A stretch of 64,000 bases of DNA from Arthrobacter sp. ZGTC131 (GCF_002929275.1 NZ_PJIK01000018.1:32957-96956), one strand, 5' to 3'. Numbered from the stretch's first letter, positions 35,485 through 44,683 are shown. Translations and numbers: made by a program. Notes: generated by a model not told the origin, from the letters alone.

Positions 35485-37311
35485 CTAGCCCAGGCGGGTT
35501 TTCAGGCCGTCCAGCTCGCTCTGCAGCGCCGCGGGAAGCGAGCTACCGAAGTTGGCGAACCATTCCTCGATCGACGCGAGCTCGGTCTTCCACTCCTCGG
35601 GGTCGACGCGCACAGCAGCCTCCACCTGGGCGGGGGTCATGTCCAGGCCGGTCAGGTCGATGGATTCGCCGGTGGGCACGAAGCCGATGGGCGTTTCCAC
35701 GGCATCGGCCTTGCCTTCGAGGCGTTCGATGGCCCACTTGAGGACGCGTGCGTTGTCCCCGAAGCCCGGCCAGGCGAAGCCGCCCTCGGCGGTGCGGCGG
35801 AACCAGTTCACCAGGAAGATCTTGGGCAGACGCTCCGGGTTGGCCTTGGCGGACAGGTTGACCCAGTGGTTCAGGTAGTCGCCTGCGTCGTAGCCGATGA
35901 ACGGCAGCATGGCCATCGGATCGCGGCGCACGACGCCCACGGCACCGGCGGCTGCGGCCGTGGTCTCCGAGGAAAGCGTTGAGCCCATGAAGATGCCGTT
36001 CGACCAGTCCCGTGCCTGGGTGACCAGCGGAATGGTGGTCTTGCGGCGGCCGCCGAACAGGATCGCGGACAGCTCGACGCCATTGGGGCTGTGGTATTCC
36101 TCGGCCAGCATGTCGATCTGGTCGATCGGCGTGCAGAAACGGGAGTTCGGGTGGGCCGCCGGCTTGTCGGAACCGGGTGTCCAGGAATCGCCCTGCCAGT
36201 CGGTGAGGTGCGCGGGCACTTCCTCAGTCATGCCCTCCCACCACACGCCGCCGTCGTCCGTGAGTGCGACGTTCGTGAAGATGCTGTTGCCCTTGGCGAT
36301 GGCGCGCATCGCGTTCGGGTTGGTGCCCCAGCCGGTGCCGGGAGCGACGCCGAACAGGCCCGCTTCCGGGTTGACGGCACGGAGTTCGCCTTCCTTGCCG
36401 AACCGCATCCAGGTGATGTCGTCCCCGAGGGTCTCCACCTTCCAGCCGTCGATGGTGGGGTCCAGCAGGGCAAGGTTGGTCTTGCCGCAGGCGGACGGGA
36501 AGGCTGCGGAAACGTAGTAGGTCTTCTGTTCCGGCGAGGTCAGCTTGAGAATCAGCATGTGCTCTGCCAGCCAGCCCTCGTCGTGCGCCATGACGGAGGC
36601 GATGCGCAGGGCGTAGCACTTCTTGCCGAGCAGGGCGTTTCCGCCGTAGCCCGAGCCGAAGGACCAGATGGACCGCTCCTCGGGGAAGTGCACGATCCAC
36701 TTGTCCGGGTTGCACGGCCAGGAAACGTCGGCCTGGCCGGGCTCCAGCGGGGCGCCGAGGGAGTGCAGGGCCGGGACGAAGAACGCGTTCGTTTCGGTGA
36801 TCCGGTTCAGGACGTCCGTGCCGATGCGGGCCATGATGCGCATCGATGCAACAACGTAGGCACTGTCGGTGATCTCGACGCCGAACTTGGGATCCTCGGC
36901 GTCGAGGTGGCCCATGACGAACGGGATGACGTACATGGTGCGGCCGCGCATGGAGCCGGAAAACAGCCCGCGCAGCTTCTCCTTCATCTCTGCCGGAGCC
37001 ATCCAGTTGTTGGTGAAGCCGGCGTCGCGCTCGTTTTCGGAGCAGATGAACGTCTGCTCTTCCACGCGGGCCACGTCAGCGGGGTCCGAGAACGCGGCGA
37101 AGGAGTTGGGGAAGAGCTCCTGGTTCAGCCGCTTCAGCGTGCCCGCGGCGACGAGTTCGTCAGTGAGGCGGGTGTTTTCTTCCTCGGAGCCGTCAACCCA
37201 GTGAATCCGGTCCGGCTGGGTGAGCCCAGCGACCTCTTCGACCCACGCCAGGAGGCCGGCATGTGTGGTGGGTGCTTTCTCAAGCAACGGCAGTCGCGCC
37301 AGATGGCCCAT
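35485..37311 (-). CDS. pckG: phosphoenolpyruvate carboxykinase (GTP)
   Basis: A 608-residue enzyme, normal for the GTP-dependent family. The kinase P-loop is [15 protein letters not shown] (about 268-282) with the hyper-reactive cysteine. The other signatures are [10 protein letters not shown], the substrate-binding region [18 protein letters not shown] and [17 protein letters not shown]. It converts oxaloacetate plus GTP to PEP, CO2 and GDP, the first committed step of gluconeogenesis. The ATG at 37311 has AAGGGA upstream; an in-frame Met further 5' would add a non-conserved extension. A CRP-like site lies about 150 bp upstream. Confidence 0.95.
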   Translation of the reverse strand: MGHLARLPLLEKAPTTHAGLLAWVEEVAGLTQPDRIHWVDGSEEENTRLTDELVAAGTLKRLNQELFPNSFAAFSDPADVARVEEQTFICSENERDAGFTNNWMAPAEMKEKLRGLFSGSMRGRTMYVIPFVMGHLDAEDPKFGVEITDSAYVVASMRIMARIGTDVLNRITETNAFFVPALHSLGAPLEPGQADVSWPCNPDKWIVHFPEERSIWSFGSGYGGNALLGKKCYALRIASVMAHDEGWLAEHMLILKLTSPEQKTYYVSAAFPSACGKTNLALLDPTIDGWKVETLGDDITWMRFGKEGELRAVNPEAGLFGVAPGTGWGTNPNAMRAIAKGNSIFTNVALTDDGGVWWEGMTEEVPAHLTDWQGDSWTPGSDKPAAHPNSRFCTPIDQIDMLAEEYHSPNGVELSAILFGGRRKTTIPLVTQARDWSNGIFMGSTLSSETTAAAAGAVGVVRRDPMAMLPFIGYDAGDYLNHWVNLSAKANPERLPKIFLVNWFRRTAEGGFAWPGFGDNARVLKWAIERLEGKADAVETPIGFVPTGESIDLTGLDMTPAQVEAAVRVDPEEWKTELASIEEWFANFGSSLPAALQSELDGLKTRLG

Positions 37312-37460
37312 TGTGGTTCCCTTCGTCGGGTTCAGTGGTGTGTGATAAATGCTATTTCTGATCATCTGGCCCATTTCGTAGTCAGACGTGGGATGTCCGG
37401 CCCCTTTGCGGGCAAATTCCGCGGAAACTCAACGATCCGGAGTTGAGAAAACTTGAAATT

Positions 37461-37488
37461 CGTGACGAAGGTCACATAGACCGGTCTA
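37461..37488 (-). promoter_or_regulatory. CRP/GlxR-like site and adjacent palindrome upstream of pckG
   Basis: CGTGA-N6-TCACA (37461-37476) differs by one base from the CRP/GlxR consensus. It is directly followed by the perfect 12-bp palindrome TAGACCGGTCTA (37477-37488). Both lie 150-177 bp upstream of pckG. cAMP-dependent control of gluconeogenesis would make sense. Confidence 0.45.
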
Positions 37489-37588
37489 GTAGCCGAGATT
37501 ACACAGTTCCCGATTTGGAACTATGGCGGACCTCGCGTAAAGTTATTCGAGGTTCGGGGCGAGCGAAGAGTTCGGCAGGAACCAAAAG

Positions 37589-37664
<76 letters not shown>

Positions 37665-37671
37665 CAGATTG

Positions 37672-37703
37672 AAGATCCGCACCGCATACCCGGTGCGGAT
37701 CTT
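37672..37703 (+). terminator. terminator of tRNA-Arg(ACG)
   Basis: AAGATCCGCACCG (37672-37684) pairs perfectly with CGGTGCGGATCTT (37691-37703), followed by CTGGTTT. Confidence 0.85.
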
Positions 37704-37846
37704 CTGGTTTAAGCCCGGTTCTGGGGTTAGGACAAGACGTGCGTTCTGCGGCGGCCGTGACGCCGTGCGTCACTGCCCGGGGCGGCCATACCGCCCGTCA
37801 GCCGTCACAGCGCCGGAGTGGCGGCCGCCGACGGACGGTGCGCGCG

Positions 37847-38575
37847 TCAGTCGGCGACGACGTCGGAAATCCGGCGGCGGATGCCGTCGAAGTGGCGGGT
37901 CAGCTCCTGGGCAGCACGAGCCTTGTCGCCGGCAGCCACAGCCGTGTAGACGTTCCTGTGCAGCTCGGCCACGGCGGCCAGGTCCTCGGCCCCCGCGCCG
38001 ATCTCGGAATGGATCTTGCGGTAAACCTTCCAGAAGACACCCAGCAGATTGAACAGGAGTTCGTTGTTCAGCGGTTCAAAAAGCCTGCTGTGGAAGTCCG
38101 AGTCAGCATCGACGAAGGACTCCCCCGCCGCCCCCAGTTCCTCCATCCGGACCACCGATTCCTCGATGCCGGCCAGCTGCCCGGCTGTCATCAGGTCCAT
38201 CGAGCTGCCGATCAGGCCCGCCTCCAGGGCCTGCCGCACGTCCACGAGCTGCAGCGCCTCAAGCCCGTGGTGCCGCAGTGACAGCCTGGCGCGGAAGATG
38301 AGGCCGTCCGCCAATGCTTCAAAATTGCTGGGCGCCACAAACATTCCGAAGCCGTGGCGGATCTCGATGACGCCCAGGGCCTGCAGGACCTTGAGCGATT
38401 CCCGCAGCGTGTTCCGGCCCACTCCCAGTGCGGTGCACAGCTCGTTCTCCGTAGGCAGCGCATCACCGGCTTCGAGGTCACGGTCCAAGATGAGCTCCAT
38501 GATGTCCGACTGCAGGGCACGAAGGCGGGCTTGGGCGCTGAACCTGGCAGGCGGAACGACATTCGAGGACGGCAT
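37847..38575 (-). CDS. GntR family regulator, FadR subfamily
   Basis: A 242-residue regulator. The N-terminal winged helix is typical (AGDALPTENELCTALGVGRN, then GVIEIRHGFGMFV). The C-terminal all-helical FCD ligand domain (about 95-230) has the conserved metal-ligand pattern DADSDFHSRLF and ELHRNVYTAV. FCD regulators usually repress genes for uptake and oxidation of organic acids. No target gene is adjacent; the nearest neighbours are tRNA-Arg and, divergently, a flavoprotein. GAAGGAG lies before ATG 38575. Confidence 0.9.
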   Translation of the reverse strand: MPSSNVVPPARFSAQARLRALQSDIMELILDRDLEAGDALPTENELCTALGVGRNTLRESLKVLQALGVIEIRHGFGMFVAPSNFEALADGLIFRARLSLRHHGLEALQLVDVRQALEAGLIGSSMDLMTAGQLAGIEESVVRMEELGAAGESFVDADSDFHSRLFEPLNNELLFNLLGVFWKVYRKIHSEIGAGAEDLAAVAELHRNVYTAVAAGDKARAAQELTRHFDGIRRRISDVVAD

Positions 38576-38689
38576 CGGAACTCCTTCGTGACGGTACTTC
38601 CACACCGTAGCGGATGTCCCATGTCCCCTGAGCGGGAGCGTGCATTGTTACGGAACCGGCGGCGCCAGCCATATTGCCGGCGCCGCCGG

Positions 38690-38742
38690 AGTGGGGCCGG
38701 CGGGCGCCCGCGGGCGAGTGACCCGCAGTGGGGCCGGCGGGC
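38690..38742. repeat. GC-rich direct repeat in the intergenic region
   Basis: AGTGGGGCCGGCGGGC occurs at 38690-38705 and again at 38727-38742, 37 bp apart, within a very GC-rich gap between the FadR-type gene and the divergent flavoprotein gene. Confidence 0.5.
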
Positions 38743-38842
38743 ACCGACGGAGTGGCCCGCCGCGCGAACGGCTGGCCGAGTGCCCCGGACGCCCGCGCCG
38801 TGTATCCCCAAAGCGATGCAGGCCTCGGCGTAGGCTGTTGCC

Positions 38843-40303
38843 ATGACGCCACATGTTGTTGAACGGGAATTCGATGTCATTGTGATCGGCGCCGGCGCCG
38901 CAGGCGAAAATGCCGCAGACCGGGTGGTGCAGGGCGGCCTGACAGCGGCACTGGTGGAGGCTGAACTGGTGGGCGGCGAATGCTCCTACTGGGCCTGCAT
39001 GCCGTCGAAGGCGCTGCTCCGGCCCGGCACGGCGCTGCACGGCGCACAGACCGTCCCCGGAGCCAGCGAGGCCGTCACGCAGACCCTTGACGTCGCGGCG
39101 GTCCTGAAGAGGCGCGACTCTTTCACCTCCAAATGGCAGGACGATAGCCAGGTGAAGTGGGTGGAGGATGCCGGCATTGAGCTCATCCGCGGGCGCGGCC
39201 GGATTACCGCACCGCGTGCTGTGGAAGTCGCCGGCATCGACGGCAACTCATACGCGCTCTCGGCGCGGCACGCCGTCGTCCTGGCGAACGGCTCCACGCC
39301 GAACCGGCCGCCCATCGACGGACTCTCCGAGGTTCAGTACTGGGGAACCCGCGAGGCGACCTCGGCCAAGGAGATCCCCGAACGGCTGGCCGTCCTTGGT
39401 GGCGGGGTCGCGGGCACGGAGCTCGCGCAGGCCTTTGCCCGCCTCGGGTCGGCCGTCACGCTCGTGGCGCGGAGCGGGCTGCTCAGGAATTTCCCCGCGG
39501 AGGCAGCGAAACTGGTTGCCGCGGGGCTTCGCGCCGACGGAGTGGAAATCCGCCTGGACACCAAAACACAGAGCATCCGCGAAAACGGCGACGGCTCCCT
39601 GACCCTGACGCTCGATGGCGGCGACACCGTTGAGGTGGACAGACTCCTGGTCTCGGCGGGGAGGCATCCCGCACTGGAGGGGCTCGGGCTGGAAAGCGTG
39701 GGGCTTGCCGGCGGCGACGCAAAGGCCCCGTCGCTGGGCACGGACTCCACCGGCCTGGTGCACGGCGCCGCCGGGAATAACGACGGCCCGTGGCTCTACG
39801 CGGTGGGGGACGCGGCCGGCAAGGCCCTGCTCACCCACCAGGGCAAGTACGAGGCCCGCGCCACCGGTGCGGCCATCGCTGCCCGCGCCAAAGGTGAGCT
39901 GGCGGGAGCGCCCGAGGCCTGGAGCCGCTACGCGCAGACAGCCAACGAGCACGCCGTTCCCAATGTGGTGTTTACCGATCCGGAACTGGCGAATGTCGGC
40001 CGGTCCGTGGAGCAGGCCCGAAAGGACGGCTACAACGTGTCCTCCGTGGAGCTGCCCATCGCCGTGGCGGGCTCTTCGCTGCATGCGGAGAACTATGAGG
40101 GCTGGGCGCAGCTCGTTATCGATGAGGACCGCAAGGTCCTGCTCGGTGCGACCTTCGCCGGCCCCGACGTCGCCGAGCTGCTGCACGCAGCCACCATCGC
40201 CGTCGTCGGCGAAGTACGGCTCGACCGGCTCTGGCACGCCGTCCCCTCCTACCCCACCATCAGCGAAGTCTGGCTCCGGCTCCTGGAGAAGTACGGCCTC
40301 TGA
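38843..40303 (+). CDS. pyridine nucleotide-disulfide oxidoreductase family protein
   Basis: A 486-residue FAD flavoprotein with the fold of dihydrolipoamide dehydrogenase. The FAD site is VIVIGAGAAGENAADRV (12-28). The redox pair Cys47/Cys52 lies in GGECSYWACMPSK, the NAD(P) site in LAVLGGGVAGTELAQAF, and the second FAD contact in LYAVGDAAGKALLTHQGKYE. The C-terminal dimer interface reads HAVPSYPTISE where classical members have HxHPTxSE, so the catalytic His position seems to be Tyr470. It may be a quinone or low-molecular-thiol reductase. It is not in an E3-type operon. Confidence 0.85.
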   Translation: MTPHVVEREFDVIVIGAGAAGENAADRVVQGGLTAALVEAELVGGECSYWACMPSKALLRPGTALHGAQTVPGASEAVTQTLDVAAVLKRRDSFTSKWQDDSQVKWVEDAGIELIRGRGRITAPRAVEVAGIDGNSYALSARHAVVLANGSTPNRPPIDGLSEVQYWGTREATSAKEIPERLAVLGGGVAGTELAQAFARLGSAVTLVARSGLLRNFPAEAAKLVAAGLRADGVEIRLDTKTQSIRENGDGSLTLTLDGGDTVEVDRLLVSAGRHPALEGLGLESVGLAGGDAKAPSLGTDSTGLVHGAAGNNDGPWLYAVGDAAGKALLTHQGKYEARATGAAIAARAKGELAGAPEAWSRYAQTANEHAVPNVVFTDPELANVGRSVEQARKDGYNVSSVELPIAVAGSSLHAENYEGWAQLVIDEDRKVLLGATFAGPDVAELLHAATIAVVGEVRLDRLWHAVPSYPTISEVWLRLLEKYGL

Positions 40304-40326
40304 CGCCGGAGCCGTTCTTTTTGTAA

Positions 40327-40389
40327 CGCGAACTGGCAGCTAAGGCCCTCACATGCGAGTTCTGCGCGGGCATTACCTGCCAGTTCGCG
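40327..40389. repeat. palindromic intergenic element B
   Basis: CGCGAACTGGCAG (40327-40339) pairs perfectly with CTGCCAGTTCGCG (40377-40389). Inner bases also pair partly (TAA with TTA, GCCC with GGGC). It is 24 bp after the flavoprotein stop, with ends like element A at 35367. Confidence 0.55.
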
Positions 40390-40426
40390 CATGACGTGGT
40401 TGATCACAGGGACGCCCGTCTATTTG

Positions 40427-40442
40427 AACTGACCAGTCAGTT
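40427..40442. promoter_or_regulatory. probable TetR-type operator in the promoter of the YhgE operon
   Basis: AACTGACCAGTCAGTT has 6-bp arms (AACTGA/TCAGTT). It overlaps a possible promoter, with TTGAAC at 40424 as -35 and TAACCT about 17 bp later as -10. It lies 42 bp before the first gene of an operon that encodes its own TetR regulator. Confidence 0.65.
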
Positions 40443-40483
40443 TAGTTAACCTTGTTGCAGACGACATCTGCGAAAGGCTCCCT

Positions 40484-41155
40484 TTGCTCTCCGTACAACA
40501 GCTTCGCGTGAACGGCCGGCGGGACGATCTCCTCCCGCCCACGTCACTGCAGGCATCCCGCGGCGAACTGCTGCTGGTCACGGCCGACCGCCAAGACCGG
40601 CGGACCGCGCTGGCCCTGGCGCTCAGCGGCCGGATGAAGCCGGGCGGCGGAACCGTCAGCTGGGACGGAAAGACCAAAATCAAGCAGCTCCGCTCCGCCG
40701 GCGCGCTGGTGGACTCCCCCGGCGTCAACGAACCCGAGCAGCACCTGAGCGTCCGCGACCTGGTGACGGAGGATCTGTCCCTTATTCCCCGCCGGTACCG
40801 CGGCGCCCTCCTCAGCAAGCCCTGGCTGAAGATCAACCGCTTCGAGGACATCGCCGGGATGTGGGCCGAGCAGCTCCCGCCGCGGCGGCGCACCGAGCTC
40901 CTGACAGCCCTGGCGCTGGCCAACCCGCGCACCGATCTCCTGGTCCTGGACTCCCCCGACAGGCACAGCGCCGATCCGGCGGACTGGCTGCCGCGGCTCA
41001 AGGAACTGGCGTACGACGGCGGCCGGCCACTCGCCGTCGTCGCCGCCGTGACGGCCCTCCCGCACGGCTGGACCGGCCCGGCCGCCGTCATCGGAAATGC
41101 GGCGCCGAAGGCCGCCGTCACCGACGAACAACCCGAAAACGAGGACGCAAAGTGA
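40484..41155 (+). CDS. degenerate ABC-type ATPase-like protein
   Basis: A 223-residue protein with the layout of an ABC ATP-binding subunit, but degenerate. In place of the P-loop GxxGxGK[ST] it reads ADRQDRRT (about 34-41), with Arg instead of the Lys. The following ALALALSGRMKPGGGTVSWD is ABC-like. The Walker B strand LLVLDSPDR keeps Asp but has Ser where the catalytic Glu should be, and no LSGGQ-type signature is recognisable. It probably cannot hydrolyse ATP and may be a structural or regulatory partner. The TTG start has AAAGG 7 nt upstream. Its stop overlaps the next start (GTGA). Confidence 0.75.
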   Translation: MLSVQQLRVNGRRDDLLPPTSLQASRGELLLVTADRQDRRTALALALSGRMKPGGGTVSWDGKTKIKQLRSAGALVDSPGVNEPEQHLSVRDLVTEDLSLIPRRYRGALLSKPWLKINRFEDIAGMWAEQLPPRRRTELLTALALANPRTDLLVLDSPDRHSADPADWLPRLKELAYDGGRPLAVVAAVTALPHGWTGPAAVIGNAAPKAAVTDEQPENEDAK

Positions 41156-43188
41156 CAGTGCTGCGGCTTGCCCGCTCCGAACTCAAGCGGATGACGGGCG
41201 GACTGCTGCCCAAGCTGACCATCCTGGCGCTGACCATGGTGCCCCTGCTCTACGGCGCGGTCTACCTGTATGCCAACTGGAATCCGTACGGCAACCTGAA
41301 CCAGATCGACGCCGCGCTCGTCATGGAGGACACCGGCGCCGCCACCAGCGGCGCCGGGCGCCTGCAGGCCGGGCAGAAGGTGGCGGACAGCCTCGTCGAG
41401 GGGCACGTGTTCAACTGGCGGCCCGTCCAGTCCGCTGCCGAAGCCGACCAGGGCGTCAGCGAGGGAAAGTACGCCTTTGCGCTCAAGATCCCCCGCGACT
41501 TTTCGAGCAATCTGGCGTCACCCGGGAGTTTCGATTCGGCGAGCCAGGCCATGCTCAACGTCACCACGAACGACGCCAACAACTACCTGCTCAGCACCAT
41601 CGTGGACAAGCTCACCACCGCCGTGCATGCCTCCGTCGCCAAGGAGGTCGGCGCGGAAACAGCGAACCAGCTCCTGACGGGCTTCGGCACCATTCACACG
41701 CAGATGGTCAAAGCGGCTGACGGGGCCGGGACCCTGGCAGACGGCACCGGCCGGCTCCGCGACGGCGCCGCCGGTCTGCATCGCGGCACCGGACAGCTCG
41801 AGGCGGGTTCTGCGGAGCTCGTCGACGGCCAGGTCAAACTTCGCGACGGCGCCGCGCAGCTTGCGTCCGGAGCCGGCCAGCTGAGCGGCGGGCTGGCCCA
41901 GCTCAAGGACAAAACTGCCGGGCTGCCCGCCGATTCGCAGCGGCTCGCCGAGGGCGCCGCCAAGGTGGCCGCCGGAAACGCGGCGCTGAACAGCAAAGTC
42001 CAGGACGTCGTCGGGCAGCTGCAGGCCGCAGACGACGGCCTCCGGGCTCGGGTCGAGGAGTCCAACGCCCGGCTGGTCGTCGCCGGCGTCCTGACCCAGG
42101 AGCAGGCTGCCAAAGTCCTGGCCGAAGTGGATGCCGCCGCGGCCTCCGGCCCTGCCGCTGACGCGCGGGCGAAAATCCAGGCCGATGCCGCACAGATCCA
42201 GCAGCTCGCCGACGGCTCGGCTGCGGTGAGCGCCGGGGCAGCCAAGCTCGCCGCAGCAACTCCTGCGCTGTCCGGTGCCATCTCCGCGGCGTCGAGCGGC
42301 GCGGACCGGCTCTCTGCCGGCGCAACAACACTGGCGGCCGGGCAGCAGACGGCCCTGGACGGTGCGGCCGGGCTCTCCGAGGGAGCGCGGAAGCTTGACG
42401 ACGGCGCAGCCCAGCTGGAGACCGGTGCAGGCACCGCCGCCGACGGTTCCCGGACGCTGGCCACAGAATTGTCGAAGGGTGCCGGCAAGGTTCCGAACCC
42501 GGACGAAGCGCAGAAGAATAACCTCTCGGGAGTGATGTCCGACCCCGTGGCCGTCAGCAACGTATCGCAGGCCAAGGCGGGTTCCTACGGCGCCGGACTG
42601 GCGCCGTTCTTCCTGACCCTGGCCTTGTGGATCGGCGTGTTCATGCTGATCCAGGCCATGCGCCCCGTCACTCAGCGGGCCCTTGCCTCCAATGCTCCCG
42701 CCTGGAAGATCGCGGTCGGCGGCTGGGTTCCGTTCCTTGCCGTGTCCGCTGTCCAGGCCAGCCTGCTTACCGTCGTGGTGAACGTGGGGCTGGGGCTGAA
42801 TCCTGCCCATCCGGTGCTGATGTGGCTGTTCCTGCTGGCGGCGGCGGCGGCCTTCAGCGCCATCATCCAGGGCGTGGTGGCCCTGCTGGGCTCGCCGGGG
42901 AAGCTGGTGGTGCTCATCCTCCTGGTGCTGCAGCTCGTCTCCTCGGGGGGAACATTCCCGTGGCAGACCACGCCGCAGCCGCTGCACGTGGTGCATCAGA
43001 TCCTGCCCATGGGCTACGTGGTCAACGGCATGCGGCACCTGATCTACGGCGCGGACCTCTCCATGCTTCCGTCCACCGTGGCCGGACTGCTTGGCTACAC
43101 TTTGCTCGGGGTGGTGCTCTCTACGCTGGCCGTCCGCAAGCACAAGTTCTGGACCCTCAAGACCCTGAAACCGGAGATCGCCGTATGA
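41152..43188 (+). CDS. YhgE/Pip-family membrane protein
   Basis: A 678-residue protein. One N-terminal transmembrane segment (ILALTMVPLLYGAVYLY, about 24-40) comes first. A large extracytoplasmic part (about 45-470) follows, with many repeats of the type GAAQLASGAGQLSGGLAQL, predicted as a long helical stalk. Five C-terminal membrane segments (about 480-665) end the protein. This is the YhgE/Pip (phage infection protein) and ABC2-membrane type layout. Relatives include the phage receptor Pip of lactococci and ESX/secretion-associated YueB. It may export or shuttle something with the ATPase-like partner. It is coupled to both neighbours by 4-bp overlaps. Confidence 0.88.
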   Translation: MTVLRLARSELKRMTGGLLPKLTILALTMVPLLYGAVYLYANWNPYGNLNQIDAALVMEDTGAATSGAGRLQAGQKVADSLVEGHVFNWRPVQSAAEADQGVSEGKYAFALKIPRDFSSNLASPGSFDSASQAMLNVTTNDANNYLLSTIVDKLTTAVHASVAKEVGAETANQLLTGFGTIHTQMVKAADGAGTLADGTGRLRDGAAGLHRGTGQLEAGSAELVDGQVKLRDGAAQLASGAGQLSGGLAQLKDKTAGLPADSQRLAEGAAKVAAGNAALNSKVQDVVGQLQAADDGLRARVEESNARLVVAGVLTQEQAAKVLAEVDAAAASGPAADARAKIQADAAQIQQLADGSAAVSAGAAKLAAATPALSGAISAASSGADRLSAGATTLAAGQQTALDGAAGLSEGARKLDDGAAQLETGAGTAADGSRTLATELSKGAGKVPNPDEAQKNNLSGVMSDPVAVSNVSQAKAGSYGAGLAPFFLTLALWIGVFMLIQAMRPVTQRALASNAPAWKIAVGGWVPFLAVSAVQASLLTVVVNVGLGLNPAHPVLMWLFLLAAAAAFSAIIQGVVALLGSPGKLVVLILLVLQLVSSGGTFPWQTTPQPLHVVHQILPMGYVVNGMRHLIYGADLSMLPSTVAGLLGYTLLGVVLSTLAVRKHKFWTLKTLKPEIAV

Positions 43189-43835
43189 GCTCGTCGGAGG
43201 CCGGCCAGGCGGCCGTTCAGCCCAAGAAACTGCGTCCCGCACGGACGAACGCCACCAGGCAGAGGCTCTTCGAGGCCTCCATGGAGCTGATCGGCGAGCG
43301 CGGTGCGGCAGGAGTGACGGTGGACGAGATCGCGGCGGCGGCAGGCGTTTCCAAGGGCACGGTCTATTACAACTTCGGCAGCAAGTCCGACCTGATCGCC
43401 CAGCTCCTGCGGCACGGCGTGGACATCCTCGAAGCCAGGCTTCTTAGCGTGCAGGGTGAATCCGCTGACTCCCTCGCCGGCATGGACGCCATGATCGGCC
43501 AGGCCATGGACTTCATGGCCGAATATCCGTCCTTCGCCCGGCTGTGGGTGAGCGAGAACTGGCGCACTCCCAGCGAATGGCAGGACACGTTCGCGGAACT
43601 CCGCGCGCGGTTGCTCGGAGTGATCGGCTCGGCGGTTGAAAGGGTGGCCGCGGAGTACCCCGTGGATGCCTCCATCTCGCGTGGGAGCCTGGAAACGGCG
43701 ATATTCGGCGCTTGCTTTGTGGTGGGACTCGACCGCCAGACGTACAACCCGGAGCGGACCCGTGACCAAAGTGTTGCCGCCATCATGGCCATCATGCGTG
43801 GCTACGTGCAGAAGCAGCCCGATCCTCAGCGATGA
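43185..43835 (+). CDS. TetR family transcriptional regulator
   Basis: A 216-residue repressor. The N-terminal helix-turn-helix is VTVDEIAAAAGVSKGTVYYN (about 46-65); the C-terminal helical ligand domain begins near residue 80. It sits third in the operon, coupled by an ATGA overlap to the YhgE gene. A matching palindrome overlaps the operon promoter, so it most likely autoregulates the operon. The ligand is unknown. Confidence 0.9.
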   Translation: MSSSEAGQAAVQPKKLRPARTNATRQRLFEASMELIGERGAAGVTVDEIAAAAGVSKGTVYYNFGSKSDLIAQLLRHGVDILEARLLSVQGESADSLAGMDAMIGQAMDFMAEYPSFARLWVSENWRTPSEWQDTFAELRARLLGVIGSAVERVAAEYPVDASISRGSLETAIFGACFVVGLDRQTYNPERTRDQSVAAIMAIMRGYVQKQPDPQR

Positions 43836-44548
43836 TTAGTCCCATGGGCCACATGGGTAACTGCGGGAAGACAGCCGTAGGCGCTGTTTTTGCCGCGCTC
43901 GGCGCACTGGCACTGACGGCCGTCACCCTTGAGGAGGCGGCGCTGTTCGCCTTCGGGGGCGCAGTGGCCGTGGGCTATGTGGCATCCGTGGCCGAGGCAT
44001 TCGCCCGCCGGCGCTACCTGGCGCTGCTGGCCGGCGGCGTGGGAACCAGCCTGTTCATCGGCTGCAGCATCGCCTTCCTGCGCATGTGGGGCCTGGCGTT
44101 CAACCAGGACCCCGGGGCGCTCGGGGAGGCCGTGACCACCGAGGACTCGGACATCTACTTCTACCTGGCGGCAGCGTCGGGTTTGCTGACCCTGCTGGTG
44201 CTCTTCACCGCGGCCGTCTGGCCGTCCGGGAGGCGCCTGCGGCCGCGGGCCAAGGTCGCGGCCCGCAAGCCGGCGCCGTCCCGTGCATCGGCGCGCCGGC
44301 CGGCCGCGAGGCTCCCTGCAGGCGCGCGGCAATCTCCTGCTGCCGGTCAGCGCACTCCCGCGGCGCGGCAGGCTGCGGCGCGCCCGGCTACACCGCGTCA
44401 GACCACACCGCGTCAGGCCACTCAGCGGACCGCGGCGCCCCGGCAGTCCCCGCCGCGCCAGCCGGCTCAGCGGACGGCCGCCCCTCGGACATCCGGTTCA
44501 GGGACATCCGGTCCCGGGACGTCTGCCGGCAGGGCTCCTCGCCGCTGA
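43832..44548 (+). CDS. membrane protein with long basic Pro/Ala/Arg-rich tail
   Basis: A 238-residue protein with four transmembrane segments (about 12-32, 37-57, 63-83 and 108-130), then a 100-residue tail of repeated TPRQ, APRQSPPRQ and AARPATPR elements with strong positive charge. The tail would lie in the cytoplasm or bind nucleic acid, acidic lipid or another protein. The ATG overlaps the tetR stop (ATGA). No family is recognised. It is the last gene of the four-gene operon. Confidence 0.7.
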   Translation: MISPMGHMGNCGKTAVGAVFAALGALALTAVTLEEAALFAFGGAVAVGYVASVAEAFARRRYLALLAGGVGTSLFIGCSIAFLRMWGLAFNQDPGALGEAVTTEDSDIYFYLAAASGLLTLLVLFTAAVWPSGRRLRPRAKVAARKPAPSRASARRPAARLPAGARQSPAAGQRTPAARQAAARPATPRQTTPRQATQRTAAPRQSPPRQPAQRTAAPRTSGSGTSGPGTSAGRAPRR

Positions 44549-44614
44549 ACCGCCGCTTAACCGCCACTGATCGGTCTCTGCGGTGGCGCAGTTCCCGGAC
44601 GGCACGTGCCCGCA

Positions 44615-44683
44615 GACCCGGGGTCACCGGACCGCTCTGGTTACCGGACGACCCGGGGTCACCGGACCACCCTGGTTACCGGA
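44615..44683. repeat. 34-bp direct repeat, two copies
   Basis: The units at 44615-44648 and 44650-44683 differ at two bases. Each contains GGGGTCACCGGACC and CTGGTTACCGGA, so a GGTyACCGGA motif appears four times. The array lies between the convergent membrane-protein gene and the carboxypeptidase gene, and it overlaps the last codons of the latter. Confidence 0.65.

Noticed and set aside
38690-38742. GC-rich direct repeat as a possible CRISPR-like or origin element
   Set aside because: Only two copies, 16 bp, with no spacer pattern and no replication or Cas gene; more likely random GC-rich sequence.
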